58,451 bases of DNA from Acidobacteriota bacterium (GTDB lineage: Bacteria; Acidobacteriota; Thermoanaerobaculia; Multivoradales; JAHEKO01): NCBI GenBank assembly GCA_022561975.1, contig JADFQD010000004.1:1-58451 (forward strand). The letters run 5' to 3'. Under the pieces are notes generated by a model, which was not told where the DNA came from, ran no database searches, and saw only the letters and a list, made by a program, of their open reading frames with translations. This document shows positions 1-8,775 of this stretch, piece after piece. Both the position numbers and the translations under genes were made by a program. Position 1 is the first letter of the stretch. Each line of letters begins with the position of its first letter.

Positions 1-17
1 ACTGCGTTCGTTGTCCC

Positions 18-53
18 CATCGATAGACATCGTGATACAGTGATGTCTCGATG
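18..53. promoter_or_regulatory. Inverted repeat over the vapB start codon, candidate autoregulatory operator
   Basis: catcgatagacatc (18-31) versus gatgtctcgatg (42-53; reverse complement catcgagacatc); outer pair cgttcg (5-10)/cgaacg (54-59); overlaps ATG at 51. Confidence 0.5.
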
Positions 54-275
54 CGAACGACTCTCTCAATAGACGAGGACGTTCTCCGAGCCGCCAAGGC
101 GCTCGCGGCTGCCCAGGGGCGATCGATTGGTTCGGTCGTGTCCGAGCTCGCTCGCAAGGGGCTGAAGCCATCGGCGCCGATTGCCTATCGAGACGATTTT
201 CCGGTGTTCGAGGTCCACGGAGACTCGACGGTGTTCGGCCCGGAAGAGGTCCGTCGGGCTCTCGACGACGAGTAG
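51..275 (+). CDS. Ribbon-helix-helix (CopG/VapB-type) antitoxin
   Basis: MRTTLSIDEDVLRAAKALAAAQGRSIGSVVSELARKGL; immediately followed by a PIN-domain gene. Confidence 0.8.
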   Translation: MRTTLSIDEDVLRAAKALAAAQGRSIGSVVSELARKGLKPSAPIAYRDDFPVFEVHGDSTVFGPEEVRRALDDE

Positions 276-758
276 ATGATCGCCTTACTCGACGTCAACA
301 CGCTGGTCGCTCTCGCCTGGCCGAATCACATTCATCATGAGGCCGCACACCGCTGGTTCGCCGAGTATCGGGAGCAGCCGGAGCGGGGGCAGCAGGCGGA
401 GCAGGGGGATCAAGGGGAGCAGAGCTGGGCGACCTGCCCGATCATCGAAAGCGGCTTCGTCCGGGTTTCGTCGAACCCGGTGACGACTCCGGAGGCCCGA
501 AGTCCGGTCGAGGCCATCGAACTGCTCCGGACAATGGTGGACCAGCCCGGACATGTTTTTTGGTCGGACGACATATCGCTCGCCACCGACGAGCTGGTCT
601 CGCGGCAACGACTTGTGGGCTACCGTCAGGTGACCGACGTTCACCTTCTGAGTTTGGCGGTCCACCGCGGAGGCCGGCTGGTGACCTTCGACCGGGGCAT
701 TGTGCAGCTCGTTGGGGAGGGTAGGGACCCTCGGTCTGTGGTGGAGTTGATCGGCTGA
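276..758 (+). CDS. PIN-domain ribonuclease toxin, VapC-type
   Basis: MIALLDVNTLVALAWPNHIHHEAAHRWF...CPIIESGFVRVSSNP...TDVHLLSLAVHRGGRLVTFDRGI; stop/start adjacent to the antitoxin gene. Confidence 0.85.
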   Translation: MIALLDVNTLVALAWPNHIHHEAAHRWFAEYREQPERGQQAEQGDQGEQSWATCPIIESGFVRVSSNPVTTPEARSPVEAIELLRTMVDQPGHVFWSDDISLATDELVSRQRLVGYRQVTDVHLLSLAVHRGGRLVTFDRGIVQLVGEGRDPRSVVELIG

Positions 759-780
759 TCTCCCCCGCTACAATCATGCC

Positions 781-1656
781 GTGCTCCGATTCCTGGTCAA
801 CCCGACCTCCGGCGGCGGCAAAGCCAAGAAATGGTTGCCCGCGCTGCGACGGAAGGCCGCGGAGTTCGGTGCGGATTTTCATGTCACCTGCAGCGGCGCG
901 GATCTGATCGCGCAGGCGCGCCGAGCGGCTGCCGACGGCTGCGAGCGGTTGATCGTCGCCGGCGGCGACGGGTCGATGCATCTCGCGGTGCAGGGGCTGG
1001 CCGAATCATCTTGTGCACTGGGAGTCCTGCCCTTTGGTCGGGGAGATGACCTTGCGTGTTCGATGGGTGTTCCGCTGCGCTTCGAGGAGGCGCTCGAACT
1101 CGCGACCACCGGCGAGCCGCATTCGATCGATCTGGGCCGAGCGGGGGAACTCTGGTTCGTGCTCTACGGCGGTGCCGGCTTCGACAGTGCCTGTTCGGTG
1201 ACCGCCGACCGCCAACCGCGCTGGTGGCCGGACAAGATCACCTACATCGTTTCGGTGTTGCGCACGGTTGTCGGTTTCGTGCCGCCACGGGCACGAGTCG
1301 AGTGGCAGGGGGGCTCGTTCGAGGACGAGGTGATGTTCGTCACGATCTGCAACGCGCCCCGTTTCGGTGGCGGGATGTACATTGCTCCCGAGGCCGAGAT
1401 GGACGACGGGCTGTTCGACCTGGTCGTGATCCGGTCGATGTCGAAGCTCCACCTGCTGCTCAGGCTCTTCCCCAAGGTCTTCAAGGGCAACCACGTCGGT
1501 CACCCGGCGGTCTCCATTCACCGCACGCCCTGGGCGCGGGTGTCGTTCGATCGTGAGCAGGTGCTGGGCTGTGACGGCGAACTCGTGGGGAGGGTGGGGG
1601 CCGAGCCGATGGAGTTTTCGATCGTGCCGGAGGCGCTCCGAGTAGTGGGCGGGTGA
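781..1656 (+). CDS. Diacylglycerol/sphingosine kinase-family lipid kinase (YegS/DagK-like), GTG start
   Basis: LVNPTSGGGKAKKWLP, VAGGDGSMHLAVQGL, LPFGRGDDLACSMGVP motifs. Confidence 0.85.
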   Translation: MLRFLVNPTSGGGKAKKWLPALRRKAAEFGADFHVTCSGADLIAQARRAAADGCERLIVAGGDGSMHLAVQGLAESSCALGVLPFGRGDDLACSMGVPLRFEEALELATTGEPHSIDLGRAGELWFVLYGGAGFDSACSVTADRQPRWWPDKITYIVSVLRTVVGFVPPRARVEWQGGSFEDEVMFVTICNAPRFGGGMYIAPEAEMDDGLFDLVVIRSMSKLHLLLRLFPKVFKGNHVGHPAVSIHRTPWARVSFDREQVLGCDGELVGRVGAEPMEFSIVPEALRVVGG

Positions 1657-1660
1657 AGCG

Positions 1661-1771
1661 AAGACGGTCGAGACGGGGCTCGACCGCTACAACCATCGAA
1701 GGCTTCGGAGCCCGGAACCGCTCTGCGGGCACCGCTTCTCTGTAGCGGTCGAACTCCGTGTCGACCGTCTT
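1661..1771. repeat. REP-like inverted-repeat doublet (31-nt arms, 28/31 matching) between convergent genes
   Basis: aagacggtcgagacggggctcgaccgctaca (1661-1691) versus reverse complement of 1741-1771; each arm is itself palindromic (ggtcgag...ctcgacc; ggtcga...tcgacc). Confidence 0.7.
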
Positions 1772-1774
1772 TTC

Positions 1775-3313
1775 CTACACCTTGAACTCGACGCCTTGCG
1801 CCAGTGGCAGTTCTTCGCCGTAGTTCAAGGTGCAGGTCTGGCGGCGCATGTAGGCTTTCCAGGAGTCGGAGCCGGCTTCGCGGCCGCCGCCGGTTTCCTT
1901 TTCACCGCCGAAGGCGCCGCCGATCTCGGCGCCCGAGGTGCCGATGTTGACGTTCGCGATCCCGCAATCGGAGCCGGCCACCGACAGGAATCGTTCCGCC
2001 GAGCGCATATTGAGAGTGAAAATGGCTGAGGACAGCCCCTGTGGCACCGCATTGTGGCGCTCGATGGCTTCGTCGAGAGTGTCGAATTCGAACAGATAGA
2101 GGATCGGCGCGAAGGTCTCGTCGCAGGTAATCGGCATGTCCGGCGTCGCCTCGACCAACGTCGGCTCGACGAAGAATCCGTCGCGATCCGTCTTGGCATG
2201 ACCACCGCAAACAACCCGGCCGCCCTGTTCGCGGATCGTATCGAGGGCCGCCATCATGTCGTCGACGGCACGCTGGTCCACCAGTGGCCCCATCAAGATC
2301 GAGGGGTCCATCGGATCGCCGATCGAGATCGACGAGTAGGCCGAGATCAAACTCTCCTTCATTTCCGCGGCGATGCCCTTCTGTAGGAACAGTCGCCGGG
2401 TGGACGTGCAGCGCTGCCCGGCGGTGCCCACGGCACCGAACAGGACGGCCCGCAAGGTCAGGTCGAGGTCGGCGTCGTCCATTACGACGATGGCGTTGTT
2501 GCCGCCGAGTTCGAGTAGGCTGCGGCCGATCCGCTGGGCGACGGTCTGGCCGACGGCGCGTCCCATGCCGGTCGATCCGGTGGCCGAAATCAGGGGGATC
2601 CTCTTGTCCTGGGTCATCGGTTCGCCGACCTGATGTCGATCTCCGATGAGCAGGTTGAAGATCGGCGGCGCGCTGTTCTCCTTCAGAACTCTGCCGGCGA
2701 TGCGGGTTACGGCAACCGCGGTCAGCGGCGTCTTCTCGGATGGTTTCCAGATGTTCGAGTCGCCGCAGACGGCGGCCACGAAAGCGTTCCACGCCCAGAC
2801 CGCTACGGGGAAGTTGAAGGCGCTGATGATGCCGACCGGGCCCAACGGGTGCCATTGCTCGTACATCCGATGCTTGGCTCGCTCGGAGTGCATCGAAAGC
2901 CCGTAGAGCTGCCGCGACAGGCCGACCGAGAAGTCGGCCATGTCGATCATCTCCTGAACCTCGCCCAGGCCCTCGGAGAGAATCTTGCCCATCTCCAGGG
3001 TAACCAAACGGCCGAGTTCGTCCTTGTGCTTGCGCAACTCGTCGGCGACCAGACGGACGATCTCGCCGCGCCGGGGCGCAGGCCAGGTTCGCCACTCGTG
3101 AAAAGCCTCGACCGAGACCGAAACGACGCGTTCGTAGTCCTCCGAGGTTGCGGTCTTGACCCGCGCGATCTCGTTGCCGGTCGACGGATCGATGGAGATC
3201 ACCTCGGGGCCGTTGGTGGAGAGCCACTCGCCGCAGTACGCGCCGTTGTTGACCGGTTCGACACCCAGCGCGGACAGCAAATCCGAGTGAGTCGTCAGGG
3301 TTTGGACAGTCAT
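1775..3313 (-). CDS. ALDH7-type aldehyde dehydrogenase (alpha-aminoadipate semialdehyde / piperideine-6-carboxylate dehydrogenase)
   Basis: ALDH motifs FNFPVAVWAWN, GSTGMGRAVGQ, LELGGNNAIVV, GQRCTSTRR; adjacent to lysine aminotransferase. Confidence 0.85.
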   Translation of the reverse strand: MTVQTLTTHSDLLSALGVEPVNNGAYCGEWLSTNGPEVISIDPSTGNEIARVKTATSEDYERVVSVSVEAFHEWRTWPAPRRGEIVRLVADELRKHKDELGRLVTLEMGKILSEGLGEVQEMIDMADFSVGLSRQLYGLSMHSERAKHRMYEQWHPLGPVGIISAFNFPVAVWAWNAFVAAVCGDSNIWKPSEKTPLTAVAVTRIAGRVLKENSAPPIFNLLIGDRHQVGEPMTQDKRIPLISATGSTGMGRAVGQTVAQRIGRSLLELGGNNAIVVMDDADLDLTLRAVLFGAVGTAGQRCTSTRRLFLQKGIAAEMKESLISAYSSISIGDPMDPSILMGPLVDQRAVDDMMAALDTIREQGGRVVCGGHAKTDRDGFFVEPTLVEATPDMPITCDETFAPILYLFEFDTLDEAIERHNAVPQGLSSAIFTLNMRSAERFLSVAGSDCGIANVNIGTSGAEIGGAFGGEKETGGGREAGSDSWKAYMRRQTCTLNYGEELPLAQGVEFKV

Positions 3314-3363
3314 TCAGTTCTCCTCAGGGCGGTTCTTCTCAGGGCAGTTCTCCTCAGAACTAC

Positions 3364-4725
3364 TCAGGCGATTTGGTCGAGGGCACGCTCGAGCCGGGTC
3401 AAGCCGTCGTCGGCCTCGGATATTTGTAAATTGAGTGGCGGCCGAAAGCGAATTGCCCGGGGACCGCCTCGCAATCCGAGAAAGTCGTTCGCGATCATGT
3501 TCTCGAGCAGTGCCTCGCGCTGCTCTTCGGTGGGCAGATCAAACGCCACGAACGCGCCACGGCCGCGGACGTTCGAAATGAGGCTCGGCCTCGAGGCGGC
3601 CAGCCGGCGCAAACCCTCCAGGAGGTGGTCTCCAAGAGTCACGGTGTTTGCCAGGAGGTCTTCTTCCTCGATGATTTCGATGTAGCGCTGGCTGCGCACC
3701 ATGTCGACCAGGTTGCCGCCCCAGGTCGAGTTGATCCTGCCCGATACCTTGAAGACCGAGTCGATCTCGTCGATGCGGGCGTTGGCGCAAATGCCGCAGA
3801 CTTGGCTTTTCTTGCCAAATGCGAAGACGTCGGGCTCGACCCCGAAGTGTTCGAAGCACCACCAGCGGCCGGTGGTTCCGAACCCGGTCTGGACCTCGTC
3901 GAAGATCAGCAGGAACTCGGCCTCGTCGGCAAGTTCACGAAGCGCTTGGAAATACTCGCGCCTGAAGTGGTTGTCGCCGCCTTCGCCTTGAATCGGCTCG
4001 AGGATGAGTCCCGCGATGTCGTTTGGGTGATCGACGAGCGCCTGCTTGATTTGAGTGATCGATTCTCTTTCGGCCGCCTCGACGTTCTCGATGCCTCGGA
4101 GCGGGGCATCGGTCAGCGGGAAGTGCAGCTTCGGGTTGGTGATCCTGGGCCAGTCGAACTGGGGGTAGTAATCGGTCTTGACAGGGTCGGTGTTGGTCAT
4201 CGACATGGTGTAGCCGCTACGGCCGTGGAAGGCCTCGCGAAGATGAATCACGCGATGTCCGTTGGCGCTGCGTCCAGCGGCCATATTCTTGCGGACCTTC
4301 CAGTCGAAAGCGGTCTTGAGCGCGTTCTCGACCGCCAAGGCCCCTCCGGAGATAAAGAACATGCGCTCCGAGAGCGAGGCCGGTACCGTGCGGGAGAAGG
4401 CCTCGACGAAGTCCGCCATGTATTCGGTGTAGAAATCCGAATTGGATGGCTTGTTCAGTGCCGAGGGCAGGATGCGTTGGGCGAAATCGGGGTCGCTCAG
4501 CCTCGGGTGGTTGTAGCCAAGGGGCGTGGTGGCGAAGGACATGAAGAAGTCGAGAATCTCGCGGCCGCTCGACTGATCGACGAGATACGGGCCGTGGCTG
4601 CGCACGAGGTCCATGACGTAGGGGAGGCCATCTGCGAGGATGTGACGGGAGAGGCGCTCATGCACTGCGCTTGCCGGAGATGAGACTTCGTTTGCTGAGC
4701 CGGGGCTTGGTTCGACGAGCGTCAT
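3364..4725 (-). CDS. lat: L-lysine 6-transaminase (class III PLP aminotransferase)
   Basis: Class III aminotransferase: FISGGALAVENALKTAFDWK, EPIQGEGGDNHFR, LIFDEVQTGFGTTGRWW, FGKKSQVCGI. Confidence 0.85.
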   Translation of the reverse strand: MTLVEPSPGSANEVSSPASAVHERLSRHILADGLPYVMDLVRSHGPYLVDQSSGREILDFFMSFATTPLGYNHPRLSDPDFAQRILPSALNKPSNSDFYTEYMADFVEAFSRTVPASLSERMFFISGGALAVENALKTAFDWKVRKNMAAGRSANGHRVIHLREAFHGRSGYTMSMTNTDPVKTDYYPQFDWPRITNPKLHFPLTDAPLRGIENVEAAERESITQIKQALVDHPNDIAGLILEPIQGEGGDNHFRREYFQALRELADEAEFLLIFDEVQTGFGTTGRWWCFEHFGVEPDVFAFGKKSQVCGICANARIDEIDSVFKVSGRINSTWGGNLVDMVRSQRYIEIIEEEDLLANTVTLGDHLLEGLRRLAASRPSLISNVRGRGAFVAFDLPTEEQREALLENMIANDFLGLRGGPRAIRFRPPLNLQISEADDGLTRLERALDQIA

Positions 4726-4851
4726 CGTTTCTCCGTCGCCATAGGTTGGCTGTGAACGCTATGTTTCGAGCTGTAAACGGTGTACCGGATATGTCGAGTC
4801 CGGGATCTCGGAGCCAATAGGCGGAATGCTAGCAGCGGCGTCTTGGCCGGG

Positions 4852-6075
4852 TCAATCGGAATCCAGGGCTGAGTCTCGGGCGGAATCCAGGGCTGAGCCT
4901 TGGGCGGAGTCCCGGGCTGGGTTCCGGGATGAGTCTAGGGTTTTTCGGCGAGCTTCGAGGCGGCGGACGGGCTCGCCCGCGGTCGCGGTTCGGTTGCGCC
5001 CGGTTTCTTTGGCGACGTACATGGCGGAGTCGGCCAGCCGGAGTAGGGTCGACTTGGTGCGTTCGACCGACTCGGTATCCTGCAGGTGCCGATGGAGTGT
5101 GGCCACGCCGACCGAGCAGGTGAGCCCGGTCAGATGAATCGGATCAGGCTGAATCTCGCCCGGCTTGTCGCAGAAGGTCGTGGTCACTATCTGGTGGCGC
5201 AAGTCCTCCGCGACCTTGATGGCCTCCAGCAGATCCCGCTCTGGAAGCGCGACCACGAATTCGTCGCCGCCATAGCGGGCGGCGATCGCGTTTTCGAACT
5301 GCATCGCCGTCTTGATCAGTATTCCGACTTCGCGCAGTACCTGGCTACCTGCCAGGTGTCCATGCGAGTCATTGACCCGCTTGAAGAAGTCGAGGTCCAT
5401 GAACAGTAGGGCCAGGTCCAAGTTTTCGCGACGGCACTTGGCAATCGACTTCGAAAGCGCGATGTGCAGGTAGCGGTCGTTGTAGAGACCGGTCAGATTG
5501 TCGCGCTTGGCGATTTCCTGAGCCTGGCGACCGTCGAGAACATTCTGGATCGAGATTGAAATGTACTCGGCAAAGATCTCGAGGAGATGAACGTCGCGCT
5601 CGCTGTAATAACCGGTCTCCGATCGGTTCACGAGTTCGAGCACACCGCATACTTCTTGCTCGATTCGAACCGGAATGGCCACCAGCGACTCGGCCGGATA
5701 GTCGTTCGCTTGGTCGAACATCAGGTGGTGCAGCTTGTCGGTGGAGAGATCCCGGGTGACGTAGGATGTTCCGGTCAAGTACACATGACCCGCGATTCCC
5801 TTGTTGGCCGGAATAGTCTGCCGGAGCAACTCCCGGGCTTTGTCGCCGAAGGTGGCGATGAAGGTCAGAGAATTTTCTTCGCGCTCCTTGTTTTTCTTCA
5901 GGGGGTTGTCGAGGAGGAGGGAGCCGGCCAGCGAGGGCACGAACTCGTTGGCCTTGCGGAGTACGGCCGCCAGATTCTCGGCGAGGCTCATGTCGAGAGC
6001 AAACGAGGGAATGGCTCGCCGGCGCTCGAGAAAAACCTCGAGATCCTGGGGCTCCAGACAGTGGTACTCAGTCAC
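4852..6075 (-). CDS. GAF-domain diguanylate cyclase (GGDEF)
   Basis: GAF-like N-terminus (IPANKGIAGHVYLTG...VCGVLELVNR) and DNLTGLYNDRYL...FMDLDFFKRVNDSHGH...RYGGDEFVVAL. Confidence 0.9.
   Translation of the reverse strand: MTEYHCLEPQDLEVFLERRRAIPSFALDMSLAENLAAVLRKANEFVPSLAGSLLLDNPLKKNKEREENSLTFIATFGDKARELLRQTIPANKGIAGHVYLTGTSYVTRDLSTDKLHHLMFDQANDYPAESLVAIPVRIEQEVCGVLELVNRSETGYYSERDVHLLEIFAEYISISIQNVLDGRQAQEIAKRDNLTGLYNDRYLHIALSKSIAKCRRENLDLALLFMDLDFFKRVNDSHGHLAGSQVLREVGILIKTAMQFENAIAARYGGDEFVVALPERDLLEAIKVAEDLRHQIVTTTFCDKPGEIQPDPIHLTGLTCSVGVATLHRHLQDTESVERTKSTLLRLADSAMYVAKETGRNRTATAGEPVRRLEARRKTLDSSRNPARDSAQGSALDSARDSALDSD
4859..4940. repeat. 24-bp tandem repeat (about 3.3 copies) encoding the C-terminal tail of the GGDEF protein
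   Basis: gaatccagggctgagtctcgggcg / gaatccagggctgagccttgggcg / gagtcccgggctgggttccgggat / gagtct...; tail SRNPARDSAQGSALDSARDSALDSD. Confidence 0.8.
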
Positions 6076-6184
6076 GATGGAGTTCGGTTCCTAGGATAAA
6101 GTAATGTAGCAGAAGCCCTGTTCCCGAACAGTTGTCTAGGCCACAGAGGCGGAAACCGGACCCAATGGCCGGCCTTGTCGTCGC

Positions 6185-8002
6185 CTATCGCAGGGTGCGA
6201 GCCAGCTTGAGCGAGCGCGCCACCAGCTCGGCGATCAAGGACTCCGAGGCTGACAGCTCAGGTGCACAGCGCAAATATTCGAGATCCTCCACCAGTCCAC
6301 CCAGTTCGGCGAGGCCCGCCGGCCTCAGGCCAGCGGTCCGGAGTCGCTGGGGCCATTGCTCTGCGGCGCTTTCCGCCGGTATTTCGAAGCGCTCCTCGAG
6401 AAAGTCACGCCAGGCGCTCTCGAGAGCGTCCGCGGCCCGGCGACCGTGTTGCATGGTGCTGGCACGCCTCAGCCGCTCGCACAGCCGTCTACGGCTCTGA
6501 CTTCGACTGCGCAGTAGCCGCGCCACAGGGAAGACCAACATCGCCGCGACCAGCACAGCCGTACCGCCCAGAAAAAGCGGCTTGCGATGCCACCCCGGCG
6601 AAGGTTCCTGGGGTTCGGTGGCGGCGACCAGGTCTGGGATCGGGCCTGGCGCCGACCTCGGGACATCAGAAAGCCCGATAGTCGGAATCGAGTCGAGCGG
6701 GGCGAGCGCAGTCAAGGTGATCGGCTTCGCCTCGGCCGCGCGAAACGCCGGCTCGTAGGGATCGAAGTAGTCGATCGAGAGAGGGGGAATCTCCCAGCTG
6801 CCGGCGCGGTCGGGAACCAGCACGTATTTCCAGCTCTTCTCGCCGTGGACCCACGTGCCCGAAATTCGGCTCCGGCTCGATTGCTCCGGAGGGTAGACGC
6901 GGACCCCCTCGAGTACCGGCAACTCCGGCTCGAGGACGCCCTGAATGTTGCCTCGCCCCTCGAGCGTAACCGTCAGAGTCGCCGCTTCGCCTACCCGAAG
7001 CTCCTGCGGCTCGAGCTGAGCGGAGAGTTCGAGCTTGCCGACGGCGCCTCGAAAGCCGGCGGGAGTCTCGGGCAGCGGCTTGACGTCGATGGTTACCGCG
7101 TTGCTCGTGCGGTAGAGTTCGCGCCTGCGATAGATGACCGATCCGAGCCAACCGTAGTCGGGCATGTTGGCGACCAAGCGCGTCCGCACGGGCTCTAGCT
7201 CGACCCGGCCCGGACGCCTCGGGAAGATGGCCTTGCGCAGCAGAACCACGCGTCCGTAGCGCTTTCCCTGGATCTCCACCATCTCAGGCTCGAGATTCGC
7301 TGGCTGCGGGATGTCCTCGACCCAGAAGCCCTCGAAGCCGGGCACTTGCTCTGGATTGATCGCGCCGACGTCTGCTTGGGTGAAGAGGTAGAGCGTGTAG
7401 AGAACCTGTTGGCCGACAAAAGGCTTTCGAGGTGTCGCCTCCGCCCGCAAGAAAAGATCGGGATCGGTTTCCAACCTCTGTGCCCGCCGGCGGCGGGAGA
7501 AGGGGAGATCCTCGAAGGGGTCGGGGAACCGCCGCCGGCCATACCTGTCGAAGCTTTCGATCGGATCCTTCTGAACCTGGAGAGTCTGGTCGGGCAGCTC
7601 GAATACCGAGTCGTTGACCTTCAAAGTGATCTGGCTGACCTGGGCTGTACCGGCTTCGTTGGCTCGCAGCCGCCAGATCAGGCTCTCTGATCTCGACGTG
7701 CGCCCGTTTACGAACTGCCATCTTTGAGACTGTATCGGCCCCGACACGATCTCGAAGTTCTCTAGAGAAAACTGAGGATCGAGCTGGAGGTCTTTGAGAC
7801 CCGAGCCCTGGGCTTCGAGCGTGAGCGTCGCGATCTGCCCGACGCCGATGAGGCCCGGCTCGAGCTTGGCGGTGGCCGACTCCGCTTCTTGCGCTGGGGC
7901 CGCCCCGGCGGCGAGCCAACCGATCACGGCCGTGGTCACTATTGCCGCCAGCGCCGCCGGCGTCGGCAGCGAAAGCCCGGTCGGACGCCCACAGGTGATC
8001 AC
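6185..8002 (-). CDS. batD: BatD-like protein (oxygen tolerance family)
   Basis: Signal peptide, repeated beta domains (GQIATLTLEAQGSGL; VGEAATLTVTLEGRGNIQGV), C-terminal TM; last gene of moxR/Bat operon. Confidence 0.8.
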   Translation of the reverse strand: MITCGRPTGLSLPTPAALAAIVTTAVIGWLAAGAAPAQEAESATAKLEPGLIGVGQIATLTLEAQGSGLKDLQLDPQFSLENFEIVSGPIQSQRWQFVNGRTSRSESLIWRLRANEAGTAQVSQITLKVNDSVFELPDQTLQVQKDPIESFDRYGRRRFPDPFEDLPFSRRRRAQRLETDPDLFLRAEATPRKPFVGQQVLYTLYLFTQADVGAINPEQVPGFEGFWVEDIPQPANLEPEMVEIQGKRYGRVVLLRKAIFPRRPGRVELEPVRTRLVANMPDYGWLGSVIYRRRELYRTSNAVTIDVKPLPETPAGFRGAVGKLELSAQLEPQELRVGEAATLTVTLEGRGNIQGVLEPELPVLEGVRVYPPEQSSRSRISGTWVHGEKSWKYVLVPDRAGSWEIPPLSIDYFDPYEPAFRAAEAKPITLTALAPLDSIPTIGLSDVPRSAPGPIPDLVAATEPQEPSPGWHRKPLFLGGTAVLVAAMLVFPVARLLRSRSQSRRRLCERLRRASTMQHGRRAADALESAWRDFLEERFEIPAESAAEQWPQRLRTAGLRPAGLAELGGLVEDLEYLRCAPELSASESLIAELVARSLKLARTLR

Positions 8003-8775
8003 CAGTCTTTGCCTTTGCGTGCGCGCTTCTTCATCTGCTCCTCGGCTTGTTTGCGACGCTGCGCGCGCTCGAGATTCTCTACCGCTTCGAGGATCGCCGC
8101 GGCCTGCTCGGCGGTCATATCCGGCTGCTCCTCGAATTGCGGCAACTGCCGGCTGCGTTCGCTTTCGTCCTGCTCCTGATCCTGACCGTCCTGGCCGTTC
8201 TGTTCTGGCTCGTTCGAGTCTTGTTGTTGCTCTTGCTCTTTGTCGTTGTCCCGGTTGTCGGATGGCTGTTGGTTTTGCGGCTTCCGATCGTCGGGCTTGT
8301 CGTCTTGCCCCTTCCGATCTTTCTTATCCTGCTCTTGCTGTTGCTGCTTCAGCGCCAGCTCGAGGTTGAACTTCGCGGCCTGGTGATCGGGCGAAAGCCG
8401 CAAGGTCTGTTCATAGGCCGCAATCGCTCCGGCGGTGTCGTCCGCACCGAGCCGGGCGTTGGCCAAATTGTAGTTGGCCGGCGCGCGCAGTTCATCGGGC
8501 GCAAATTCGGCCGCACGTTCGAGGTGCTCGAGCGCGCCGTCGGTTCCCGCGACCAGATGGGCGGAGCCGGCGTTAAAGCGCAGGATCGGATCTTCGGGGT
8601 CGAGACGCGCCGCCGTTTCGAAGGCCTCGATTCCTTCCCGTCCTGGATGGGTTTCCAAAGCCTCGATGCCGGCAGCCGTCCTTTCCCGCGCGTTCCAGCG
8701 CAGGTGATCGAGGCTCAGGTCGGTGAACGACCAGCCCGCGGCCAGAGTCAAGATGGCTGCCAGGGAACGGATCAC
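7999..8775 (-). CDS. batC: BatC-like TPR protein with Q/E/D-rich tail; likely GTG start at 8775
   Basis: TPR (IEAFETAARLDPEDPILRFNAGSAHL; ANYNLANARLGADDTAGAIAAYEQTLRLSPDH) then KQQQQEQDKKDRKGQDD...; overlaps batB stop. Confidence 0.75.
   Translation of the reverse strand: MIRSLAAILTLAAGWSFTDLSLDHLRWNARERTAAGIEALETHPGREGIEAFETAARLDPEDPILRFNAGSAHLVAGTDGALEHLERAAEFAPDELRAPANYNLANARLGADDTAGAIAAYEQTLRLSPDHQAAKFNLELALKQQQQEQDKKDRKGQDDKPDDRKPQNQQPSDNRDNDKEQEQQQDSNEPEQNGQDGQDQEQDESERSRQLPQFEEQPDMTAEQAAAILEAVENLERAQRRKQAEEQMKKRARKGKDW

Noticed and set aside
2633-4683. Plus-strand ORFs of 350 and 352 aa opposite ALDH and lysine transaminase
   Set aside because: Antisense of strongly supported coding genes, no domain signature, typical high-GC shadow frames.
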